Virus record (IMG/VR): IMGVR_UViG_3300044701_005775
Location: 1 to 27,304 of that record
Origin: a virus
Strand: one strand, 5' to 3'
Length of the DNA: 27,304 nucleotides
Part shown: one piece after another, positions 7,544-14,342 of the stretch
Layout of the letters: each line of letters begins with the position of its first letter
How positions within the stretch are numbered: position 1 is the first letter of the stretch
Translations under genes and position numbers: made by a program
The notes under the pieces: model-generated
Seen by the model: only the letters and a program-made list of their open reading frames with translations
What the model was told of the DNA's origin: nothing
The model's database searches: none

Positions 7544-8202
7544 GGCTGATGGCAGCCTTGTCCGGCGACCTAGAGCAGATGTTGGCCGATGAAGTGCGGA
7601 TTGCCGAGCAGGCCGTGACACAGTCGATCCGCGAAGCGACCGATGGTCTCAAAACCGAACTGCGCTCGCAAATCACGGGTGCTGGCCTGGGCCAGCGCCT
7701 GGCCAACACCTGGCGTGGCGAGGTCTACCCCAAAGGTCAGATGAGCATCAAGGCAGCAGGCCTGGTCTACAGCCGAGCCCCCGAAGTGGTGGGTGCCCAT
7801 GGCGAGGGCGCCACCATCCGCTCCAAGGACGGGTTCTGGCTGGTGATCCCGCTACCCGCTGCTGGCAAAGGCCCACGGGGCAAACGCATGTCTCCCGGCC
7901 TTTGGGAAAAGCTCCGTGGCCAGCGCCTGCGCTTCGTCTACCGCCGAGGCAAGCCCTCGCTCCTCGTCGCAGAAAACCAGCGTGCCCGCCAGGGCCAACG
8001 CGGTGGTTTCTCCGCAGCTTCACAGAAAGCCCAAGCCACCGGCCGGGGCCTGGTCACGGTGCCGATGTTCCTGCTGGTGCCCCAGGTGACTCTCAAGAAG
8101 AAATTCGACATCGATAACGCTTCACGCCGCTGGGTCAGCACGCTGGTCAACCGGATCGCCAACCGCTTTGATGAAGCTGAACGCAGAGGAGCCAGCGCAT
8201 GA
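7540..8202 (+). CDS. DUF6441 phage protein, gpZ position
   Basis: The 220-residue protein has the layout of DUF6441. It has a helical N-terminus (LEQMLADEVRIAEQAVTQSIREATDGLKTELRSQI), the central TWRGEVYPKG...LVYSRAPEVVGAHGEGATIRSKDGFWLVIPLP, a basic patch with GKRMSPGLWEKLRGQRLRFVYRRGKPSLLVAE, and the ending VPMFLLVPQVTLKKKFDIDNASRRW. In lambda-type operons this slot (after FII, before U) encodes gpZ-type tail completion proteins. A role in joining or completing the tail tube is therefore inferred from position. The gene is coupled to both neighbours by ATGA overlaps. Confidence 0.72.
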   Translation: MRLMAALSGDLEQMLADEVRIAEQAVTQSIREATDGLKTELRSQITGAGLGQRLANTWRGEVYPKGQMSIKAAGLVYSRAPEVVGAHGEGATIRSKDGFWLVIPLPAAGKGPRGKRMSPGLWEKLRGQRLRFVYRRGKPSLLVAENQRARQGQRGGFSAASQKAQATGRGLVTVPMFLLVPQVTLKKKFDIDNASRRWVSTLVNRIANRFDEAERRGASA

Positions 8203-8642
8203 GCCAGCGACACAGTCAACGTGAGAGCGCCATCGGCGCGCTGTTCGCCTTGCTCGGCCAGCTATCCCTCGGCACCACGGTCAAACGCAACGCCGCCTTG
8301 CCCGAGCGCGTGGCGGACCACGCCATGGCCATCCTGCGCGACGGCGAGATGGGCGAGCCTGAGGTGTCGCTATCTCCCTTGACTTACCACTGGCAGCACC
8401 AGGTGGCCATCGAATTGTTCGTGGCCGATGTGGATGCCGCTGCACGCGATGCCCGCATGGATGGCTTGCTCACCGAGTTGGCCGCCCTGATCGACGCCGA
8501 CCGAACCCTCGGCGGTGTCATCGAGTACGCCGAGATCAGCCCACCAAAGTTTGACGAACTGGCCCCCGACGGCAGCAGTGGCATCAAGGCTTGTCTGCTG
8601 CCCGTGGTTCTGCACTACAGCAGCACCGGCCCCCTGAACTGA
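8199..8642 (+). CDS. Tail terminator protein (gpU-like)
   Basis: The 147-residue protein has the features of small tail terminators: an N-terminal helix (ESAIGALFALLGQL), a strand-rich middle with LSPLTYHWQHQVAIELFVAD, and a helix with ARMDGLLTELAALIDADRTLGGVIEYAEI. In siphophages the hexameric terminator caps the tube once the tape-measure length is reached and then docks to the head. Position, directly between the DUF6441 gene and the tail tube gene, is the same as lambda U. Similar proteins are sometimes mislabelled acyl-CoA transferase. The name rests on synteny and size more than on a sharp motif. Confidence 0.7.
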   Translation: MSQRHSQRESAIGALFALLGQLSLGTTVKRNAALPERVADHAMAILRDGEMGEPEVSLSPLTYHWQHQVAIELFVADVDAAARDARMDGLLTELAALIDADRTLGGVIEYAEISPPKFDELAPDGSSGIKACLLPVVLHYSSTGPLN

Positions 8643-8666
8643 AACCAATTCCGAAGGAGAAACCTT

Positions 8667-9605
8667 ATGGCCCGTGCCTACGGCGCGAACGCCAGCCTTT
8701 TGGCCGCGTTCGAAACCACCTACGGCAGCAACCCAGTGGGCGACTACTGGAAGCTGCCCTTTGTATCCACCACCCTCGGCTCCGAGCAGGGGCTGATTGC
8801 CAACGACCTGATCGGCCTGGGGCGTGACCCCAGTGCCCCGATCCGCGACGTGATCAAGGTCGAGGGCGACATCGTCGTGCCCATTGATGTGCGCAACATC
8901 GGCATCTGGCTCAAGGCCCTGCTGGGCGATGCCAGCACCAGTGGCTCGGGGGTGGTCACCCACACCTTTACCTCCGGCAAGCCCAGCCTGCCCAGCTTGA
9001 CGCTGGAGACAGGCCTACCCGACATCCCGGCCTGGTTTGTAGCGTCCGGCGTCATGGTCAACAGCCTGCAGGTGGGCTTTGCCCGCTCCGGCGCAGCGAA
9101 TGCCACGGTGGGCCTGATCGCCCAGGGCGAAGCCAAGCAGGCCACCACGCTCGATGCCACCCCGGCCAGCCGCGACCTCATTCGCTTCAACCAGTTCCAA
9201 GGCGCCATCAAGCAGGGCGGTGCGGCACTCGGCAACGTGGTCTCGGCCCAGCTGACCTACTCCAACAACCTCGAGCGCATCGAGACCATCCGCTCCGACG
9301 GCAAGATCGACGGCGCCGATCCCACGGTGGCCAGCCTCACCGGCAATCTGGAGGTGCGCTTTGCCGACACCACGCTGATCGATGCCGCCACCAACAACAC
9401 GCCGCTGGAATTGACCTTCGGCTACGCCATCGACGCCGAGCGGCGTCTGACCTTCATCTCGCATGAGGTCTATCTGCCCAAGCCCAAGCTCTCCATCTCC
9501 GGGCCGGGCGGCATCCAGGCCACCTTCGAGTGGCAAGCCGCCAAGGCTGCCGGTGTGGCCCGCATGTTGACCGTCGAATTGGTCAACGACGTGACCACCT
9601 ACTGA
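8667..9605 (+). CDS. Phage tail tube (major tail) protein
   Basis: The 312-residue protein is the likely structural subunit of the tail tube (gpV position). It opens MARAYGANASLLAAFETTYGSNPVGDYWKLPF, a common start for tail tube proteins, then continues through a beta-rich body (VEGDIVVPIDVRNIGIWLKALLG, GSGVVTHTFTSGKPSLPSLTLETG, NSLQVGFARSG). It ends with a second sandwich-like half (LEVRFADTTLIDAATNNTPLELTFGYAI). A strong SD, GAAGGAGA, precedes the ATG, in line with a highly expressed structural protein. Its place after the tail terminator and before a frameshifted chaperone gene supports the assignment. Confidence 0.85.
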   Translation: MARAYGANASLLAAFETTYGSNPVGDYWKLPFVSTTLGSEQGLIANDLIGLGRDPSAPIRDVIKVEGDIVVPIDVRNIGIWLKALLGDASTSGSGVVTHTFTSGKPSLPSLTLETGLPDIPAWFVASGVMVNSLQVGFARSGAANATVGLIAQGEAKQATTLDATPASRDLIRFNQFQGAIKQGGAALGNVVSAQLTYSNNLERIETIRSDGKIDGADPTVASLTGNLEVRFADTTLIDAATNNTPLELTFGYAIDAERRLTFISHEVYLPKPKLSISGPGGIQATFEWQAAKAAGVARMLTVELVNDVTTY

Positions 9606-9625
9606 TCTCCTCCCAGGATATTTCC

Positions 9626-9976
9626 ATGATCAAACTGAACATTCCACGTGAACCGCACTGGATCATTCTGGCCGCAGGCGTGCGCCTGCAGGTCCGCCCC
9701 GCCACGACGGCCTTAGTGATGGCCGCACGCCACGCAGCATCCAAAGTGGCCGGTACCGATACCGCTGCTGCGGGTGAACGCACCGCGACCCTCATCACCG
9801 AACTGGCCAAGCTGGCCGTGCTCGCCTGGGAAGGCGTGGCCGACGACAAGGGCAAACCGGCTGCCGTCACGCCCGAGGGTGTCGCCTCCCTGATGGAGCA
9901 CTGGCTCCTGGCCGATGCCTTCGAGCGCGAATACCTGGCCGGCCTGTACGCCCTGGATTCCGAAAAAAACGCCTGA
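9626..9976 (+). CDS. Tail assembly chaperone, short form (gpG-like)
   Basis: The 116-residue zero-frame product begins MIKLNIPREPHWIILAAGVRLQVRP and continues with mostly helical sequence (TALVMAARHAAS, RTATLITELAKLAVLAWEGVAD, LMEHWLLADAFEREYLAGLYALD). It lies between the tail tube and tape measure genes. This is the universal place for the gpG-type chaperone, which coats the tape measure during tail assembly and is not in the virion. ATG 9626 is chosen because it follows AGGATATTTCC. Longer readings would run back into the tail tube gene. The reading frame ends just after an A AAA AAC slippery heptamer, see the frameshift entry. Confidence 0.85.
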   Translation: MIKLNIPREPHWIILAAGVRLQVRPATTALVMAARHAASKVAGTDTAAAGERTATLITELAKLAVLAWEGVADDKGKPAAVTPEGVASLMEHWLLADAFEREYLAGLYALDSEKNA

Positions 9977-10275
9977 AGGCCCGCACCGCGTGGCACTTCG
10001 GTGGTGGGCCGAGCTACTGCCAGGCCTGCCCTGATCCGTGCCCCGAGTGCCCGTACACCATGAATGCGCCCCAAAGCCTGGATGGCTGGCAAGCCGCCAG
10101 CGCGATTGAAGTTTGTGCCAGCCAGCTGCGCATGGCGCAGGGCCGTGTGGTCGGGCTGGATCTCAACGCCTGGATGCTGGCCTGCGAGAGCACCGGTCTG
10201 GACAAGGCCACAGCGATTGATCTCTTCCCGGCGGTCGAGGCGGGCCTGATGAGCACCCTGCAACAAGACGAATAG
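9626..10275 (+). CDS. Tail assembly chaperone, -1 frameshift fusion (gpGT-like)
   Basis: If ribosomes slip back one base on the heptamer at 9964-9970, translation continues through an open -1 frame to the stop at 10273-10275. This gives a 216-residue protein: 115 residues of the G-like part plus 101 new residues. The -1 frame is open from the slip site and has no credible start with an SD before the ATG at 10060, so it is best read as an extension. It carries a Cys4 cluster, SYCQACPDPCPECPYT (C132, C135, C139, C142), followed by a helical domain (SLDGWQAASAIEVCASQLRM, AIDLFPAVEAGLMSTL). In lambda the T extension binds the tail tube protein while G binds the tape measure. This gene pair has the same layout. 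Confidence 0.85.
9964..10010 (+). promoter_or_regulatory. Programmed -1 ribosomal frameshift signal
   Basis: The heptamer A AAA AAC (9964-9970) is in the correct phase relative to the zero frame (codons GAA AAA AAC). After a 7-nt spacer a stem begins. Bases 9978-9984 pair with 10004-10010, and 9985-9987 pair with 10000-10002, with one bulged G at 10003 and a 12-nt loop. That makes ten pairs including one G-U. The zero-frame stop TGA (9974-9976) lies inside the spacer. Slippery sequence, spacing and stem all match known -1 frameshift sites. Confidence 0.85.
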
Positions 10276-10307
10276 ACCAACGATTCACACGACGACTGAA
10301 TTCCCCC

Positions 10308-12959
10308 ATGGCTGAACGCAACCTCTCCATCCGGCTGTCCGTGGTCGACGGCGGCAAAGTCAAGGCCGAGCTGGCTGAGATCGGGGAGAAGGGGGAGCGC
10401 TCGCTCAAAAAAATCGAGGCGGCAGCCACACCGGCTTCCAGTGGTCTCAAGCTCCTGTCCAGTGCCGCCAACGACGCCAAGTTCCAGCTGCAGGCCGCTA
10501 CCGACCGGTTGGGGCTCTTGGGCTCGGTCTTGGGCAAGCTGGGCCCTGCGGGTCTGCTCGCCGGGGCCACCATCGCCGCGCTGGGCGTGGGCATCACCGC
10601 CCTGGTCATGCCGGTGGCCCGTGTGGGCGACGAGTTCTTCAAGCTCTCGCAAAAGACCGGGGTGTCGGTCGAGGCCCTGACCGCACTTGATTACGCCGCC
10701 AAGCTGTCGGATGTCAGCACCGAAGGCCTGACCAAGGCCCTACAAAAGCTGTCGGTGGCCATGTTCGACACCCAGATCAATGGCGTAGAAGGCAGCGCCG
10801 CACTCAAAGCCCTGGGGGTGTCGGCCACCGATGTGAATGGACAGATCCGCCCGACCGAGCAGGTGCTGCTCGATCTGGCCGACAAGTTCTCTGCCATGCC
10901 CGATGGCGCGGATAAGGCGGCACTTGCCGTCAAGCTCTTCGGCAAAGAAGGCCTGGCCATCATCCCGTTCCTTAACCAGGGACGCGAAGGCATCACTGCC
11001 TTGATGGAAGAGGCCCAGCGCCTGGGTCTGGTCATGTCCGAAGACGTGGCCCGTGCCTCTGAGGTCTTCAATGACAACCTGACGCGCCTGTCTGCCATCT
11101 TCGAGGGCGTGCAACGCCAGATCGGCGCCGCCGTCATTCCGGTGCTGGCCGACTTCACCGAGCAGGTGATCCTGGCCCAGGGCGAGACCGGTAGTTTCAG
11201 CAACGAGCTGCAAAAGATCTCTGCCAACCGCGAAGCCATCTTGGCCTTCCTGGAGTCTGTGGCCTCGGGCCTGGCCTTCATCGCCGAGTCGGCCGTGCTG
11301 GCCAAGCGGGTGATTGCCCAGCCCTTTGACAGCCTGTCGGTGGTCGGCAAGGACATCGAGACCTGGTTCAAGACCGATTTGCTGCGCTCGATGAAATCCA
11401 TGGGGTTCGATCCCAAGGTCATCGATGCCGAGATCGCCAAGCTGCAGGGCGCGCGGGATGACTACGTGCGCGCCGCCAACGACCGGCTCTTCAACATCAA
11501 CCAGAACCCGGGCTATGTGGACCGGGTCGCAAAATTCTTCGACGAGCAGCGCCGCACGGTGCGCGTCATGGGCCAGAAGTTCGTGCTCGACACCGAAGCC
11601 CAGGCCAAGGAAGTGCAGGCCATCTACGACAAGTTCCTGCCGACCCTGCCGCGCAAGCCCACGGTGGCGCTGGACCTCTCCGGCTTTCAAAAGCCCAAGC
11701 CTGCTGAAAAACTCAACGAAGGCGAAGCCTTCTTGAATCAGTTACGCTCGCGCCTGACCCGAACGCAAGAGGGCGAAGCCGCCGAACTGCGTGCCCGGGC
11801 CTTGCAGATCGAAGCCAAGGGCTACAAGGGTGTCGCGGCCGAGGCCGAGCAGTACATCCAGGTGCTCGAAGCCATCGAGCGCCAGAAAGAAGCCAACAAG
11901 GCCTTCGACGCCTTTGAAAAAGAAGAAGCTGCCTCGCGCAAGATCACCGAGGGCCTGATCGGCAGCAACCGCCAACGCATCGAAGCCCTGCAACTGCAGC
12001 GCGAGATGCTGGATCTGTCGGATACCGAGCGCGCCGTCCTGCAAGCCCGCACCGATCTGGAAAAGACTGCTGCGGCATCCCGCAAGGAAGCCAACCAGAT
12101 CGAGGACGCGGGCCTGCGTGTGCAGACCTTGGAGGCGATCAATGACGCATTGGCCCGGCAGCTGCCCATTGTGGAAGACCTGGTACGTGCCAACGCCGAG
12201 TACCAGCGCAGCTTCGAATACGGTGCCAAGTCGGCCTTGCGGTCCTACATTGATGATGCGACCAACGCCGCCAAGCGGGCCCAGCAGGTCACGGTCAACG
12301 CCTTTCGCTCCATGGAGGATGCGCTCACCCGCTTTGTGATGACCGGCAAGCTGGACTTCAAGAGCATGGCCGACTCCATCATCGCCGATCTGGTGCGCAT
12401 CCAGATCCAGCGCGCCATCACTTTGCCGCTTGCCAACTGGCTGGGCAGTGTGATCCCCGGTATGGGGGGTGGCATGGGTGGTGGTGCAGCAGGTGCCTTC
12501 CCCGCCGGCAGCAGTGACCTGATGGGCACCATGGCCAATGTCGCCCACAGTGGAGGCGTGATCGGATCCGATGCGCTCGTCACCCGCTCCGTGCCACCAG
12601 GCATCTTCGCCGGTGCGCCGCGTTTCCACAGTAGCGGCATCGTTTCGGGCGAGGTGCCCATCATCGCCCAGGAGGGTGAGGCGGTCTTCACCCGCGGGCA
12701 GATGCGTGCGCTGGGTGGTGCCTTGTCGGCGAAGTCGCTTCCCCCGGCGGTCAACGTGCAGGTCAACGTGGTCAACAAGGCCCAAGGGGTGGACGCCCGC
12801 ATCGAGCAGCAGCGCCAGCCCGATGGGGGCCTGCGCCTGGATGTGTTCATCGAGCAGATCGAAGGCCGCATGGCCCGTGCCATCAGCCAGGGCACCGGCA
12901 TTGCGCCGACGCTGGAGCGCCGCTATGGCTTGAATCCAGCCATGGGAGCGGTGCGATGA
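10308..12959 (+). CDS. Tail length tape measure protein
   Basis: The 883-residue protein is close in length to lambda gpH (853 aa), so a tail of roughly lambda length (about 130 nm) is expected from the usual length-residue relation. It has a charged helical N-terminus, a hydrophobic segment at about 68-102 (LGLLGSVLGKLGPAGLLAGATIAALGVGITALV), a motif region typical of tape measures (FFKLSQKTGVSVEALTALDYAAKLSDVS), long heptad-rich helices (about 450-620), and the lambda-type C-terminal domain around 660-720 (AFRSMEDALTRFVMTGKLDFKSMADSIIADLVRIQIQRA). A Gly-rich stretch and the AHSGGVIGSD and IIAQEGEAVFTRGQM motifs close the protein. No strong SD precedes the ATG, suggesting coupling to termination of the upstream frameshift product. 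Confidence 0.95.
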   Translation: MAERNLSIRLSVVDGGKVKAELAEIGEKGERSLKKIEAAATPASSGLKLLSSAANDAKFQLQAATDRLGLLGSVLGKLGPAGLLAGATIAALGVGITALVMPVARVGDEFFKLSQKTGVSVEALTALDYAAKLSDVSTEGLTKALQKLSVAMFDTQINGVEGSAALKALGVSATDVNGQIRPTEQVLLDLADKFSAMPDGADKAALAVKLFGKEGLAIIPFLNQGREGITALMEEAQRLGLVMSEDVARASEVFNDNLTRLSAIFEGVQRQIGAAVIPVLADFTEQVILAQGETGSFSNELQKISANREAILAFLESVASGLAFIAESAVLAKRVIAQPFDSLSVVGKDIETWFKTDLLRSMKSMGFDPKVIDAEIAKLQGARDDYVRAANDRLFNINQNPGYVDRVAKFFDEQRRTVRVMGQKFVLDTEAQAKEVQAIYDKFLPTLPRKPTVALDLSGFQKPKPAEKLNEGEAFLNQLRSRLTRTQEGEAAELRARALQIEAKGYKGVAAEAEQYIQVLEAIERQKEANKAFDAFEKEEAASRKITEGLIGSNRQRIEALQLQREMLDLSDTERAVLQARTDLEKTAAASRKEANQIEDAGLRVQTLEAINDALARQLPIVEDLVRANAEYQRSFEYGAKSALRSYIDDATNAAKRAQQVTVNAFRSMEDALTRFVMTGKLDFKSMADSIIADLVRIQIQRAITLPLANWLGSVIPGMGGGMGGGAAGAFPAGSSDLMGTMANVAHSGGVIGSDALVTRSVPPGIFAGAPRFHSSGIVSGEVPIIAQEGEAVFTRGQMRALGGALSAKSLPPAVNVQVNVVNKAQGVDARIEQQRQPDGGLRLDVFIEQIEGRMARAISQGTGIAPTLERRYGLNPAMGAVR

Positions 12960-13456
12960 CCACGGTGAACAACCTGTCCATCTGGCCCGAAACCTTACCA
13001 CCACCCCGGGTCGAGGGCTACAGCCTGTCACCCCGGCCCAGTCTCTTGCGCACCGAGATGGAAACGGGTGCGGCTCGGCACCGGCTGCGCTCACTCACTG
13101 CTCACTACCAGGTGCAAGCGGAGTGGCGCTTCTCGGAATTCCAGTTCGCGGTGTTCGACGCCTGGTGGGCCTTGAACACCCGGCTGGGTGAACAGTGGTT
13201 TGTGCTGCCCCTGGCCGTGCCGCTGGATGTTCAGGCGGTGGAGGCGCGTTTCTTGGCCCCGTGGCAGGCGGAACTGCTGCCCGCCAAACGCTGGCGCGTC
13301 GCCGCGCAACTGGAAATCCGCAACTTGCAGCGCCTGACTGCCGAGGAGTTGGAAGCCGCCAGCATTTACGGCGATGTCGAAATGGCCTTGGCTGACCGGC
13401 TGCACCGTTGGCTGCACGAGCAGATGGGCACGCCCAGCACCCCGCCGTATTTCTGA
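12956..13456 (+). CDS. Minor tail protein, gpM position
   Basis: The 166-residue protein starts by ATGA overlap with the tape measure gene. It reads as a beta-rich domain (EGYSLSPRPSLLRTEMETGAARHRLRSLTAHYQVQAEWRFSEFQFAVFDAWWALNTRLGEQWFVLPL... RWRVAAQLEIRNLQRLT). The pattern of a signed N-terminal strand pair, a helix with WW, then a closing strand resembles distal tail proteins of the lambda gpM type, which connect tape measure and tail tip. No diagnostic motif is visible, so the name rests on position and general pattern. The last 35 residues form a separate helix that gpM (109 aa) lacks. Confidence 0.5.
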   Translation: MTTVNNLSIWPETLPPPRVEGYSLSPRPSLLRTEMETGAARHRLRSLTAHYQVQAEWRFSEFQFAVFDAWWALNTRLGEQWFVLPLAVPLDVQAVEARFLAPWQAELLPAKRWRVAAQLEIRNLQRLTAEELEAASIYGDVEMALADRLHRWLHEQMGTPSTPPYF

Positions 13457-13465
13457 GGAAAGCAC

Positions 13466-14317
13466 ATGTCCATCAAAGATCAACTGCTGCGCTCGGTCAC
13501 GCAACTGGAAACCGACAGCGCCCTGGTGCACGACTGGGCGCATGGCGATGCCAATGCCCAGATCAGCACCGAACGCGGCCCCGTCCGGTCGCCCGCCAAG
13601 CTCATCGCGGACAAGGACGCTGAGATCAACCAGGCAGCCAACAACCTGCTGTTGCGTGCACAGACGGCAGCCAGCCAGTCCGAGGCATCGGCCAGCACGG
13701 CCAGGCAGCAGGCGAGTGCTGCATCCGATTCGGCCAGTCGGGCGGCAACGTCGGAAGCCAATTCGGCGGCTTCAGCTGCTGCGGCAAGTGACAGCGCATC
13801 CCGCGCGCTGACCTCCGAGCAAGCCGCACTGGCGTCTGAAATCCAAGCCACCGAACGGGCCAAGGCCGCGTGGCAGTCCGAATGGGCGGCTGCACAGTCA
13901 GAGGGCCGGTCTGCGGCCTCTGCTGCCCAATCCCAGGCCAGCGCCGAGGCCTCAGCGGTTTCTGCCACTGCGTCTGATAACAGCGCAGATACCGCCGCTG
14001 ATCTGGAATTCCTCACCCGGGTGGAAACCCGGGTCGGCGAAGTCATGGCCGGGGTGGCACTTGCGGGCGGAACTCTGAGCACAAGCTCGGCCGATCGCGC
14101 CTATGTCTCGTCGACCACGGCCAAAGCACAAGCCGAGCTGGCACGCACTGCTGCCAACGCCGCGCTCACTTCGCGCAACCAGGCGGCCATGTCCGAGCAG
14201 GCCTGTGCTGCGTATGTTGACCAAGCCGACAGCCTGGTCGTCGCCCCCTACACCCAGATGGCCGCGCACTTGATCGCCACCCAGGCGGTGGTGATTGAGA
14301 ACCACGCCTTTACCTGA
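13466..14317 (+). CDS. Tail fiber-like protein, Ala/Ser-rich coiled coil
   Basis: The 283-residue protein opens with a globular piece (residues 1-60) that carries LVHDWAHGDANAQISTERGPVRSPAKLIADKD, a segment shared with the virion-attachment end of many phage fibers. From about 60 to 175 it is a low-complexity Ala/Ser/Glu repeat built of units such as SASRAATSEANSAASAA. Repeats of this kind form trimeric coiled-coil rods in phage fibers. The C-terminal part (about 180-283) has further helices. A good SD (GAGGAA) precedes the ATG. It is likely a baseplate-proximal fiber segment that partners the larger fiber encoded next. Receptor or function cannot be read from the sequence. Confidence 0.65.
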   Translation: MSIKDQLLRSVTQLETDSALVHDWAHGDANAQISTERGPVRSPAKLIADKDAEINQAANNLLLRAQTAASQSEASASTARQQASAASDSASRAATSEANSAASAAAASDSASRALTSEQAALASEIQATERAKAAWQSEWAAAQSEGRSAASAAQSQASAEASAVSATASDNSADTAADLEFLTRVETRVGEVMAGVALAGGTLSTSSADRAYVSSTTAKAQAELARTAANAALTSRNQAAMSEQACAAYVDQADSLVVAPYTQMAAHLIATQAVVIENHAFT

Positions 14318-14342
14318 TCCGAATCCCTCAAGGAGCCTTTCC

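Noticed and set aside
10060-10275. Independent 71-codon gene starting at ATG 10060
   Set aside because: No ribosome binding site, and the frame is open back to a well-formed slippery site, so it is better read as the C-terminal part of the frameshift fusion.
11742-13094. 450-codon open frame on the minus strand opposite the tape measure
   Set aside because: Antisense to strongly supported coding sequence with family motifs; composition (His/Gly/Asp/Leu rich) is typical of a codon-bias shadow.
13670-13990. Repetitive Ala/Ser-coding DNA that might look like a tandem repeat array
   Set aside because: The units vary at the DNA level and are explained by a coiled-coil fiber protein; there are no CRISPR-like constant repeats or spacers.
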